Source of the DNA: Achatina immaculata
Taxonomy: Eukaryota; Mollusca; Gastropoda; Stylommatophora; Achatinidae
Length of the DNA: 64,000 nucleotides
Direction of reading: 5' to 3'
NCBI GenBank assembly: GCA_009760885.1
Contig: CM019708.1
Span: 15,354,531-15,418,530, forward strand
The notes under the pieces are model-generated. The model saw nothing but the letters and a program-made list of their open reading frames with translations. It was not told the origin of the DNA and did no database searches. A program made the translations under genes and the position numbers. The stretch's first letter is position 1, and each line of letters starts with the position of its first letter. Positions 43,896 to 53,500 of the stretch are shown one piece after another.

Positions 43896-44383
43896 ACTCA
43901 GTCCAGTCTATTTTCTACGTCATTCATCAGTCTATATTGATATCAATATCTTGCTTCTTTTCATTCTATTTTCCCCTGTATTATGACTTTCATCCTTGTT
44001 GTATGCCTCTTGATGACCAAAATATTTTAAATGTCCAGTTCTAAAACTTTTCATTACTTCTCTTCTCAAATTTCAGTTGATTTAGTACTTCTCTGTTTAT
44101 TTTTCCGTCAAAGAAATTCATCCTATTCTTCTGCATGTGCAGATGTGGTGTACATACATACATACATAGGGGGTCTACAAAGTCTGTGTGCAATTTTAAA
44201 TATTTATAATTTTGGATCTATACATGACAGAATCAACCTGTTTAAAACAAAAATTTAGAAGCCTAACATGTCTTTTTTTTTTTTTTGTCATCTTCTGAAA
44301 ATGTATTATTATTATTTTTTTTTTTTTAATTACTATTTTCTTGTCACAGTTGTTACTGATCCATGGCTTGACTTGAAGAGAAA
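43896..44383. other. No gene recognised
   Basis: T-rich sequence with (CATA)n at 44152-44168 and poly(T) at 44272 and 44318. Confidence 0.45.
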
Positions 44384-44600
44384 GTAAATTGTGTTCTTTG
44401 GCTGGTTGGCTGAATAAATAAATTGTGTTCTTTGGCTGGTTGGTTGAATAAATAAATTGTGTTCTTTGGCTGGTTGGTTGAATAAATAAATTGTGTTCTT
44501 TGGCTGGTTGGTTGAATAAATAAATTGTGTTCTTTGGCTGGTTGGTTGAATAAATAAACTGTGTTCTTTGCCTGGCTGTTTGAATAAACAATAGTTTCCA
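44384..44600. repeat. 34-bp minisatellite, about 6 copies
   Basis: The unit is AATTGTGTTCTTTGGCTGGT followed by TGGTTGAATAAATA. It opens several minus-strand frames by chance (QPAKEHNLFIQPTSQ repeat). The last copy is diverged. Confidence 0.93.
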
Positions 44601-44873
44601 TAAAAAGAAATCCAGTGAAGTCAAATCTGATGACTGTGGAGGCCAAGAGATTGGTTCATCTCTTTCATTCTTTCTTCTCTGGGAATTTTTCTTTTAGAAA
44701 CATTTAGTTAACTCTAAGCACAAAGTGACAAAGAAATTTATGAGTAAAGCATTGTTATTGTAAAGGTTTTAAATCTTCTCTGGGCAGCAGTGACAGACTA
44801 GCCAACTAACTGAAAAATTTTAGCTGGTGATGTTCACTCAACTCAGGTTGGCAAACAGTTTGAAGTCAAGAGG

Positions 44874-45706
44874 TGCTGCTGGTGAGATTCTTCAGCTGCC
44901 GTGCATGGGGTGACTCCTCCCAACCAATGAAGAAAAATGCGATTAGGGTTGCCGTGCGGCGCCGCCATGGAAAAAGTGATTGAAAGGATTAAGTGAAGTT
45001 TAATTGGTATGGCCAGTAGTCTCGCAGTCAGGGCTACTCATATCACTGCACCTCTGCTCTAGAGGCTGGCCACGTCCTATATACACACATACTGGGGCAA
45101 AATGCCTAAACCGGCTTAACCCAGGGATTAAACTTGATGGCTACTCATATCACGATATCTCCACTCTAGAGGCCAGTCACATCCTATATACACCCATACT
45201 GGGATAATACGCCTAAACCGGCTTAACTTATGGGTGAAACTTAGTAGTGGTGTGGATTCGTCCTCCTCGACAAAAGCTCCATCCTGGTCACCACCAGGAA
45301 GGGTAGCGGCCACGACCACAAAATGCTTAAGTCGGAGACACTGGACCAGTGCGGTCTAGACAGGCAACCATTTCTTACCCGACGGGGATATATTCATATC
45401 CAAATCACGTTGAGGTTTTCCGGTGAGGAAGGACAACTCCAGGCTGGATGGGCAACCACCTCTCATCCGGCAGGGATATATTCATATTCAAACCACGTCA
45501 AGCTTTTCCGGTAAGTCCAACTCTAGATTAAACTGGTGCAACAAAAACAATGTCACGCAATCCCACTTCTGTGACCCACCAAGAATATAGGCCCAAGCCC
45601 CACGATGCTCTGAGCCTCCATCCTAAATGAGACTTTTGCGAGAACCACAGGAGTAAATTCAGTAGGATCACAGAGTGATCTTGATAGTAGAAGCGAATGA
45701 AGAAGT
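44874..45706 (+). mobile_element. Element X, copy 1 (non-coding retroelement)
   Basis: This copy starts GCTGCTGGTGAGATTCTTCA, contains two subrepeats ending CCTAAACCGGCTTAAC, a central unique block (GATTCGTCCTCCTCGACAAA, GCGGCCACGACC), then about two subrepeats containing CAACCACCTCTCATCCGGCA and TTTTCCGGT. It ends AGTAGGATCACAGAGTGATC, then GAAGCGAATGAAGAAG. The same order occurs on the minus strand at 53253-51932. There is no coding frame or recognisable pol III box, so it is not an ordinary SINE. I could not find a target duplication for this copy. Confidence 0.8.
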
Positions 45707-45780
45707 CCAGAGGCCATAAAGTGCAATGGTGTCTCTATACATTAACGACTATCTCAGACAGATTTTAAGTGTAAAAAAAA

Positions 45781-45975
45781 AAAAAAAGTAGTGATATCAT
45801 GCCCAGAGGATGTGGCAATGGTCCCATATTTTCCTTGACCAGCCAGCACACTAGAGGGTGATGTGGACAGCATTACGCCTGACCATCTTTACTTCTCAAG
45901 CTCCAAGAGGAGCCAAAGGGCCAGATTCAGAGGATTTCAACTACCAACACTGTATGAGAGACTAATGCACTAATC
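45781..45975 (-). repeat. tRNA-derived SINE family Z, copy 1 (degenerate)
   Basis: The stretch CCCATATTTTCCTTGACC, then AGCACACTAGAGGGTGATGT and ATTACGCCTGACC parallels 56086-56150. The part corresponding to the B box (CAGATTCAGAGGATTTCAAC) has decayed. A poly(A) run precedes it at 45774-45786. Confidence 0.65.
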
Positions 45976-45999
45976 ATTTTGCTATTCAAGCACCTAATT

Positions 46000-46604
46000 T
46001 CTGCTGGCATAAATATCTGTATAATTTTCTTCTGTACACACTTTGTACATTACAAACACTTCTTGTCACTGAGGAAATAACTGTAAATGACTACTCACAA
46101 TTCTTGTTACTTCAGCAAGTGTACTTTAATGACCAGCAGGCGCTGTATTTTTGATGACTATGCATACTTTTTTCTTTCACTATGCACTCAGTTTTATCCT
46201 TAAAATGCCTATCTATTCTCACTTTCCATTATTCAGACTGTGAACCAAGAACAGCCCAAAGCATTTGGTACAGGTTAAAAATGTGGACAGTGACAGAAAG
46301 GCTGCAAATTCAATCTCAGACTTGAGATCATTTTTGATGGTGTTGTTGCCACAGATGTTTGCTACATCGTATCCTAAAAAACTAAGCTTAATATTTACAG
46401 TTATATAAAGATCTTATGTTAGAATCCATACATGTTTAATGGCAATTAACAAATTTTTAAGCGGTCATGAAAAAGAAAATATCACTTATGATGAATCCAG
46501 TTCTGCAAAGCCTAGCAGACAAAGCAGTGATGAGGTCTTGCATGCACTGAATTCAATGAAATTTCTGTTAAGAAAGCTAGTTTTCAAGAATTTTATTTAT
46601 CTAC
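46000..46604. other. No gene recognised (Myb intron 1)
   Basis: AT-rich. A plus-strand frame begins at 46439 and overlaps exon 1 and the promoter on the other strand, so it is taken as chance. Confidence 0.45.
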
Positions 46605-46708
46605 CTGAAGCCATTGGTCTTAGTGCTGTTGTTATGTTGGTTAGCCAAGAGGTATTTGACAGGGGAAGACACAGAGACCGGGTTATAATCATCGGCGAGC
46701 TGTGCCAT
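46605..46708 (-). CDS. myb: Myb exon 1 (proposed start exon)
   Basis: An ATG at 46706-46708 in good context (G at -3, G at +4) opens a frame of 34 codons plus 2 nt, beginning MAQLADDYN. It ends at an AG|GTAGAT donor just before an in-frame TAG. The outgoing phase (2 nt) is what the next exon needs: AG plus G gives an arginine ahead of SDNQSVG. The exon lies directly downstream, on the minus strand, of CRE and E2F-type promoter motifs at 46766-46846. Vertebrate Myb first exons are also short and carry no domain, so homology cannot confirm it. The donor is weak at its +5 and +6 positions. A different upstream start exon remains possible. Confidence 0.55.
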
Positions 46709-46760
46709 CTCTTGGTCTTGAGACCAAAATGGCTTCTTGCTTGGTTGTCCTCAGAAGTGA

Positions 46761-46846
46761 GGAAGTGACGTCACACACGTCAGTGCCCCTTGTGATGACG
46801 TCATGTCGGGGCACTGCCGTCACTTCATGCGCTGCTTAGCGCGAAA
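46761..46846 (-). promoter_or_regulatory. Promoter-like cluster: ETS, two CREs, E2F site
   Basis: Two perfect TGACGTCA elements lie at 46766-46773 and 46796-46803. An ETS-type GGAAGTG abuts the first, and GCGCGAAA (reverse of the E2F consensus TTTCGCGC) is at 46839-46846. The segment is CpG-rich in an otherwise AT-rich window and stands 58-140 bp upstream of the proposed Myb ATG. E2F control is known for vertebrate B-Myb; its role here is inference. Confidence 0.65.
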
Positions 46847-47292
46847 ACAATTTTGGTTTTGTCCACATTTTTTTATTCTTTCTTCTACAAGATTATATAT
46901 TACATAACAAATTCATCAAAACAAATAATAATTACAATGAAGCGAGCACTTTCAATTGTGAAAGGAGGAATTCTATGTAACTTCTTAGGACTTCCACCAG
47001 TTAACACTCATTTTAAACTTATGAAAGTAGGAAACTACTGCTGATAGTTTCGACGATTGTGTCTGAGGTACCGAGGCAGTTTTTGGAGCTGACGAACCAA
47101 AGTTTACATAGCTCTATCCCAATTCTTCGTAGTCCCTGTGTGACATGCTGATGCACTACTTAACTTTCCTGTCCTACCTAAGAAGGTATGACTGAATGTT
47201 CTACCCTCTACCCCACTCCATGTTTGCATTCTCTGCCAAGATGTTAGCTTCTTTGGGGGTCTACTCTTGGACTTCAAGAAAGTCACTGTAAA

Positions 47293-47404
47293 CGACTCAC
47301 CATCCGATGGAATGTCTTTGCTTCAAAATATCGCCCTGCCGGCTGCAGATAACACAAGTCTCCAGATCACAGAGATGAACATCAATCTTGATCAGCTGAT
47401 ACTG
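47293..47404 (-). other. Possible spliced exon, coding status unknown
   Basis: On the minus strand a TTTGTCAG acceptor and a good GGATG|GTGAGT donor bound about 112 nt between the 47.6-kb promoter-like cluster and Myb exon 1. One frame is open (YQLIKIDVHLCDLETCVICS and onward) but has no start codon, and I recognise nothing in it. A 5' untranslated exon of Myb is one explanation. Confidence 0.35.
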
Positions 47405-47547
47405 ACAAAATTTATTTTGAAGTTAAATTAAAACGGAGCTTTATTGTGAAACTGTAATATTTCATCAATCTTAAATACAGTCTTCTGCATATATGTTATA
47501 GTAACACTTCCACAAAACTAACACATTACGACATTCCTGTTGAAATT

Positions 47548-47670
47548 ACCTGGAAATCGGAGAAACAAATCAATGTTTACACTTTTCATGAAAAATGGCG
47601 GACGGTCCTATCGAAACTGCGCGCGCTGCAATGTTGATCTAATCTGATTGGTCAATCCATGGAGATTCTG
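47548..47670. promoter_or_regulatory. Second promoter-like, possibly bidirectional, cluster
   Basis: The segment has an AAAATGGCGG motif (YY1-like, around 47590), a GCGCGCGC core, and an inverted CCAAT box (GATTGGTC near 47648) that points to minus-strand transcription. On the minus strand a CAG|GTAATT donor follows at about 47551. It could drive a non-coding first exon of Myb or another gene. No coding exon can be tied to it. Confidence 0.45.
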
Positions 47671-47819
47671 TCATTGCTAAAATTAGCTCAGCATGTGATT
47701 TGTGGGCGTCTCCTCAAAACATTTACCTGCGGTTAGAACTAGAAAACAGATGAAAATTTCGATACACCCATGAAGTTGTCTTTAAAATATTAACACTGAC
47801 CAGTATGAAATGAAGCACT

Positions 47820-48242
47820 GCAGTGGTGCAGTAACTAGAGAACTGCCTCCCATATGCATTTGTGGAAAAGATCGAGCTGTATTCAATCGATGTGCCATTG
47901 GCACTATCACCCATTACTCACTAGAACAACACTGAGGTTAAACATTGAGCACATATGGGAGTGTCCTGAGTGGCCAGCAACAGAGCATGGTCGTTCTTCA
48001 AGTTTAAAAGAGCGGATCTGCACAACAATGTATAGAGGAAAAAAAACGTATCTTTGTTTTGCGAAACAATAGAGCTAAACCGAGAGCAAGGGATCTCACT
48101 TCTCCTAGCTCAACCCTTAAAAGTGAACATTTCCTTGTCCTACTGCACGTCAGCCTTAATATAAATGAAGAAAAATGAAAAAAACGCTGCAGATTTCTTT
48201 CTTTACCCTTGAAAAATAAAGATTATTCATTCATTCATTCAT
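47820..48242 (+). mobile_element. Probable LINE 3' end with (ATTC)n tail
   Basis: LPPICICGKDRAVFNRCAIG then an HYS piece recalls the Cys-containing C-terminus of LINE proteins (PxxCxCGK...H). It is followed by stop-rich sequence and a tail AAAATAAAGATTATTCATTC with (ATTC)n at 48224-48243. Coding similarity is short; the tail is the firmer evidence. Confidence 0.45.
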
Positions 48243-48243
48243 T

Positions 48244-48562
48244 CTTCTTCTTCTTCTTCTACAGTGAAGTGTTGAGGTACAGCATCGTTGTCAGCTTGGG
48301 AGTGGATTATGGCAGCTATTTTGTCAGTCTCTAAGTGAAGCCAAGCAGTGGGTGAGCTTGCTTCTACAGCTTCCACCACCACCAGGACTATAGCGATTCA
48401 TGCTCCGTTAGCCAGGCTAGGCCTGTTGCTGGGGGGGGGGGGGGTGGGAGTGGGGATGAGAACCAACAGAGAGATGGGATAGGGTCTTGGTCAGCTATGG
48501 TTCGCCAACATGTCAGCTGTAGGTCGCAGATCGCCATCTCGCACAGTATCTTCACTCCCTTT
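48244..48562 (-). repeat. Repeat family Y, copy 2
   Basis: It shares with 20565 and 56815 the sequence TCCACCACCACCAGGACTAT, CCGTTAGCCAGGCTAGGCCT, AACAGAGAGATGGGATAGGG and CAGCTATGGTTCGCCAACAT. A poly(G) run lies at 48430-48443. On the minus strand it ends in (GAA)n (TTCTTCTTC at 48244-48258), which suggests a retroposed element abutting the LINE tail before it. Confidence 0.8.
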
Positions 48563-48836
48563 CCAGGAAGACAGACCAAATGTTGTTTTCAAACTATGAA
48601 GACTTGGACGCTCAGACCTGTCTAATATACCATATCATATCAAGTTTTCTCGATTCAAGATCTTCTATACCAGAAAGTACAAATATGTTTGCATATAACA
48701 AACATAAGCACAGAGCAAGATTTAAAGCAACGGCATAATTTTCTTCTCATATTTTTTATTTGCCAGAGCTTTATTTTTTTATACAGCAAAATTTATGCAG
48801 GATTCACATAAATATAAAAGGAATGAAGGGTTTTTT

Positions 48837-48837
<1 letters not shown>

Positions 48838-48872
<35 letters not shown>
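48838..48872. repeat. (TA)n microsatellite
   Basis: An alternating TA run of about 34 bp. Confidence 0.95.
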
Positions 48873-48876
<4 letters not shown>

Positions 48877-49654
48877 CTTACAGTCTCGTGAGATTACGGA
48901 ATAGTACGAGACTGATGACATGTACATGATAACCCTCAGGCTCAGAGTGTAATTATTTTTTTAAGTCAAAAGTGAGATTTAAACCCATCCTTCTTCCCAA
49001 ATCAAAAAGAAAAATAGGCCAATATATGAATCTTTGAATCTTTCAGTTTAATCACGTACACATTTTGCTGATGATTTTTGAAGTCTCGAACAAAAATCGT
49101 TAGAACACAGAAATATTTACTAAGATCCTTGTCATGAGTAAAACAAACTTAAGTGTTTCGTATTTCTCCCCTACACCCAGGGACAGACAGTACACTCAAT
49201 CAGAGAAGTTTTTGTCTTCTCCAAACAGTGTGTTACTTCCTTAATGTGACAGAAGGGTACGTAGACAGTATAGAATGTGTGGACAGGCCCGACAAGAGAG
49301 GAAAGTGCTGGGCTTGGGGTTGTACCCGTGGGGCCTAGGCTGTTGAGGGGGCCTAGGCTGTTGAGGAGGCCCGGCGGCCCTTTTCTTATTACACACAAAA
49401 TTCAGGAAAACACTGTAAAAGGGGGAGGGGGAGGGGGTCTGATTAACATAATGATCCTGGGGTCCTGCCTGACTGTCCACGGCCCTGTTTGTGAACTGTG
49501 CTCCTGGCTAGCAAATACGATATATTTAATGTTGTTTTATATTCTTGACTATTTTTGTCCACTTAGAGCTAATGTCAGGTAGGTAAGTGTACTATAACAT
49601 TTATGTAACTCAAGATATTTCCTGTGGTTATTTCCCCTGTATATTCTGTGGAAC

Positions 49655-49685
<31 letters not shown>

Positions 49686-50535
49686 TTTTCTGTACAGATC
49701 TTAAAGAGAACAAATCGAGTGTTTAAGCGCATTTTGATGCTACAAGACATTCTCCTAGAGATCACGTGGTCGAAGGTTCGTATTAAATTCTCTTAGCTCA
49801 AGTTTTGCTCCTAAGTGCAGGAGCAGACAACTCATGGAAAAAATCTTCGCATTCAGAAACAGTTGAAGACCTGCTGAATCTTGTTTCTCAAAGCGGAGAA
49901 TTATAAGCCGACAAAACAGTCACTTCAGACACACAGTATGCAGGGTTGTCAGTGCGTTATGAGAAACAGGAATGTGTAGTAGTCACAAAACGAAGAGATC
50001 GCGATAAATGAATGAGAGGGAAAGGAATCTATGATGTAAAACTTGTAGGACAAGGATCTTGAAATAATGTCTAAACAAAATGGCCGAAAGTTTCTCACAA
50101 TAAAGTTGAACGATATCATGGCAGTCGAAGTTTAAATGACTCACTGAAACAACACAAAATGTGAATACTAATTCAAGGGCGTCGACAGCGGAAAGCGGTA
50201 TGGGGTAGACACCCGTAACATAAACTGTTACAAACCATGTTAGAATAAAACCACATGGTGAGGTGACTGAATTCCTTAGAATGAAGCTGCACATTGAATG
50301 CCTGGGGTAAGGTCTACATCTCGTTACGGGTGGACCCGGTTTGCAGTACCACCGGGTCACGGCCTGTTGTTTTCGTCGTCTTAAACAAAAAAAAGTGAAG
50401 CAAAATATGTACAAGAGCGGTGAATTAAACACGAAATAGAAAGATCACGGACCCTTTCGAATATTAGAATAAAATAGAAAGTTGCGGAGCTGAAAGAAAC
50501 TTAGAATAAAGTAGAAAGAAAATGAAGCTCATAAA
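48873..50535. other. No gene recognised
   Basis: Contains a GGGGCCTAGGCTGTTGAG duplication at 49338-49367, a GGGGGA run at 49420 and a (GA)n run at 49642-49686. A 149-codon minus frame at 49983-50432 has no family motif and poor context. Nothing is supported as a gene. Confidence 0.4.
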
Positions 50536-50539
50536 ACTT

Positions 50540-50720
50540 CTTTAAAAAAGGAATGATTCAGCAGCGTGGTATGGTTAGCCTTAGAAAAGACAGCAGGAGA
50601 AAGCACTTTAGACGTCAGAGAACGAGAAGAACGAGAAGATAATGATCAGGACTCGAACTCGCGCGGCTGTCTGTTCACGAAAAGACAGCACATTAGCCTC
50701 ATGGCCACCTCCCATCGTCA
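50540..50720 (-). repeat. tRNA-derived SINE (A and B boxes visible)
   Basis: On the minus strand TGGCCATGAGG fits a pol III A box and GAGTTCGAGTCC, 40-50 bp further on, fits a B box. The rest (GCTTTCTCCTGCTGTC and TAACCATACCA, minus strand) matches arms of the element at 31282. It is a truncated SINE rather than a tRNA gene because no cloverleaf can be drawn around the boxes. Confidence 0.65.
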
Positions 50721-51039
50721 AAAAGAAGAAGAAAGTAGAAAGGATATCAGACTCATAATCTTAAAATTAAAAAAAACATGAAACTGATAAAAAGTGCAAC
50801 AAACTGGAAAGTTTACGTGATTGATAAGGCGTACATTGAAGTCAAAAGTTTTCGTGACTGATGAAGCTTACCATGTAGCAGTAGTAGGTATTTTTCATTG
50901 ATAAAACTTGGAATATAATAGAAAGTATTTATACTGGATATTGGATAAGACCAAGCTCTATAGCTGGTCCCTGGGAGCTGCTTTATTGCACTCGGGACAT
51001 GCCCATCAGCGTTCTACATACAATATCAGGATGTATGAA

Positions 51040-51720
51040 CTAGGAAAATAAAGTAGGAACAGTTTTATTAATAAACGAGCATACGATTGTGATGTTTCGG
51101 CGTGTCTTAATCATACAAAAACACACAGGACGAAGAAATAGAAAGAGAAGATAAAGAATAAATTCACATGAAAGCTATGTTAAAAAATGAATGAAATAAA
51201 AATAATAAAATAAAATAAATGGAGCACTTAGCTGTGACTTGTAAGAGCTGTGGCTTGTAAGAGGCTATTTTCAGAAGTGCGCATAGTGGAGTGTGGAGAA
51301 TATTTAAATGAAGACTTGTGGTGTGTGATAGGTAGGTCCTAAATAAAGAGAGGGAGGGAGGGAACCGTGGAGAGAGGTGAGAGAGAGAGAGAGAGAGAGA
51401 GTGAGTGATACAATGGTAATCTAGCCGGGAGAGCTGATTATATTTGTAGTTGGGATAGAGGGACGCAGTGTGATGCTGTGAGGAGGTTCTGAACTGTGTA
51501 AACAAATGAGAGGAAGTGGGACTTAGCGCACAGGAATGATGATAGTGGAAGAGGGGGATGTTGCGTGCAGCTGAAATCAGCATGTCCTTTAGTGTTGTTG
51601 CTGATGTGATTCCAATAATGTGTTGGTTATAAATAGCTCGTGTTCTGGCGCACAACACGGATTTACTTCTGCTTGCTCTAATCACATTTAAGGCTGTAAG
51701 GGTGCATGGCTTGAACTTTC
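51040..51720 (-). mobile_element. Penelope-like element end, second copy
   Basis: AGTAGGAACAGTTTTATTAA, GTGATGTTTCGGCGTG, then ACAGGACGAAGAAATAGA, TTCACATGAA and GAGCACTTAGCTGTGA follow in the same order as the arm at 12966-13230 but have diverged, with a GA-rich stretch in place. The minus strand next to it (51600-51720) reads RTRAIYNQHIIGITSATTLK, which I do not recognise. It is a single arm without its partner or a GIY-YIG frame. Confidence 0.75.
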
Positions 51721-51931
51721 GAGGAAGTTTTTTTTTTTAAACTGAATCTTCGATTTCTGTTTGAAAGATTGACATATATCTTGTTGTCCAGTTTGATGTT
51801 TCATTCTGGGTTAGCCCGTACAGCTAGGTAATCAGTTTTTTTTTTATTTTCGTTGCTACCAACTCCTCAATGCCCCAGACAGTTTCGCCATGTGTACTTT
51901 GAATAAATTATAATAAATTGTATTAAATTAT

Positions 51932-53253
51932 CTTCTTCTTCTTCTTCGTTCGCTTCTACCACCAAAACCGCACTGTGATCCTACTGAATTTACGCCTTGG
52001 TTCTCGTTAGGTCCCATGGTCTCCTGTGTGGTCCCCGAAAGGACCACACGAGATCACAGAGAGGACCACAAGGGGTTCAGAGTATCGCAGGGCTTTAGCC
52101 TATATTCTTGGTGGGTCTCGGAAGCGGATTGGGTGACACCGTGATTTTCGTTGCACCAGTTTAGTCTAGAGTTGGACTTTCTCACCGGAAGACCTCGATG
52201 TGTTTAGGATATCAGTGCATCCCCGCTGGGTGAGAGGCGGTAGCCCACCCAGGCCAGAGTTGGACCTTCTCACCAGAAAACCTCGACGTGTTTTGAGATA
52301 CCCGTGTATCATCGCCGGGTGAGAGGTGGTTGCCCATCCAGTCCAGAGTTGGACTTTCTCACCGGAAAACCTCAGCATGATTAGGATACGCAAACATCCC
52401 CGCCGGGTGAGAGGTGGTTGCCTATCTAGACTTCCCTGGTCCAGTGTCTCCGACTTCAGCATTTTGCGGTCGTGGCCGCTACCCTTCCTAGTTGTGACCA
52501 GGATGGAGCTTTTGTCCAGGAGGACGAATCCTCGCCACTAGTGACTTCCACCCCTGGGTTGAGCCGGTTTAGGCATATTATCCCAGTATGGGCGTGTTTG
52601 GGACGTGACCGACCTCTAGAGCAGAGGTACTGTGACATGCATAGCCTTCAAGATTCACCCCTAGTGTGAGCCGGTTTAGGCAAAATTCACCAGTATGGGT
52701 GTATATCAGGCGTGACCGACCTCTAGAGCGGAGGTGGCATGACATGTCTAGCCATCAAGTTCCACCCCTGGTGTGTGCCAGTTTAGGCATATTTCACCAG
52801 TGTAGGTGTATTTCGGATGTAGCCGACCTCTAGAGCAGAGGCGCTGTGATATGTGTAGCTCTCGCAGCGATACTACTGGACATATCGATTAAATTTCACT
52901 TTATCCTTTCCATCACCTTTTCACATCGGCACCGCACAGCAACCTTTATTTCTTTTCCGCATTTTCTTCCTTGACCGGAGGAGCTTCACTCCATGCGCGG
53001 CATTCGAAGAGTCTCGCCAGCAGTGTCTTAACCTCTGGGACAAGCCGGTTCATGCATTCCACCCAATATGACTGCACTCAGGACATGGCCGACCTCCAGA
53101 CCAGAGGTGCCGTGATTTGACTGTTTGCTTCGCTTTATCCTTTCTACCACCTTTTCCGCAGTGATGCTGCGCGGCAATCCCATTTGCATCTTTCTTCATT
53201 GGCCTGGAGGAGCACCGCTCCACGCACGGCAGCTGAAGAATCTCGCCAATAGC
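51932..53253 (-). mobile_element. Element X, copy 2, full length with target duplication
   Basis: GTATTAAATTAT stands at 51920-51931 and again at 53254-53265, bounding 1322 bp. Read on the minus strand it opens GCTATTGGCGAGATTC and has two head units (CAGCTGCCGTGCGTGGAGC type) and three or four units of about 100 bp (CTCTAGAGGTCGGCCAC to GCCTAAACCGGCT). A unique block follows, then three or four units of about 75 bp (GGTGAGAAAGTCCAACTCTG to CTCACCCGGCGGGGAT), then GAACCAAGGCGTAAATTCAG and the tail GAAGCGAACGAAGAAGAAGA. The tail plus short TSD shows LINE-type retrotransposition. It has no coding frame. The tail GCGAACGAAGAAGAAG is the same as that of LINE N. Confidence 0.85.
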
Positions 53254-53324
53254 GTATTAAATTATATTAAATAATAGAAAGTATTTGTCACTGATAAGAC
53301 TTACAATGTAGAAGAAAGCTTAGA

Positions 53325-53500
53325 TCAATGATAAAACTCACAATATAATAGAAAGTGTTTGTGTTTGTTTAAGTACACTATAATAGAAAGTGTTCGTGTT
53401 TGCTTAAGTATAAAATAACAGAAAGCGTGTTTGTTCAAGTACAATATAACAGAGCGTGTTTATGTTTGTTTAAATACACTATAGTAGAAAGTTTCTGTGG
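53325..53500. repeat. Short degenerate tandem repeat
   Basis: About four copies of a unit of 33-38 bp: TATAATAGAAAGTGTTTGTG followed by TTTGTTTAAGTACAC. Confidence 0.75.

Larger units (their letters stand above)
2272..46708 (-). other. myb: Myb transcription factor gene locus (proposed coding span)
   Basis: This is a minus-strand gene of 16 proposed coding exons, ordered from 46708 down to 2272. Myb proteins of the animal c-/A-/B-Myb family are nuclear factors that bind DNA through three tandem helix-turn-helix repeats and regulate cell-cycle genes. I joined exons only where an AG acceptor and a GT (once GC) donor were visible and the codon phase carried over. The first 13 exons sum to 1359 nt (453 codons); with the three uncertain 3' exons the protein reaches at least 542 residues, against roughly 640-700 in vertebrate Mybs. 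Repeats R1, R2 and R3 fall at about residues 71-121, 122-173 and 174-224. Introns are long and packed with transposons. The DNA-binding exons are certain; the first exon, the two microexons and everything below 15.7 kb are inference. Confidence 0.93.

Noticed and set aside
44196..44646. Minus frames with QPAKEHNLFIQPTSQ repeats
   Set aside because: They result from the 34-bp minisatellite reading open in several frames.
46439..46768. 109-codon plus frame opposite the proposed Myb exon 1
   Set aside because: No homology; the minus strand here has a phase-matching exon and promoter motifs.
49983..50432. 149-codon minus frame
   Set aside because: No recognisable domain, biased composition, no good splice sites; probably chance.
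50540..50720. A functional tRNA gene
   Set aside because: A and B boxes are present but the acceptor and anticodon stems do not pair; it fits a SINE.
51164..51685. 173-codon minus frame
   Set aside because: It overlaps the diverged Penelope-type arm and a GA-rich run; Ser/His/Leu-rich low complexity, no GIY-YIG or RT motif.
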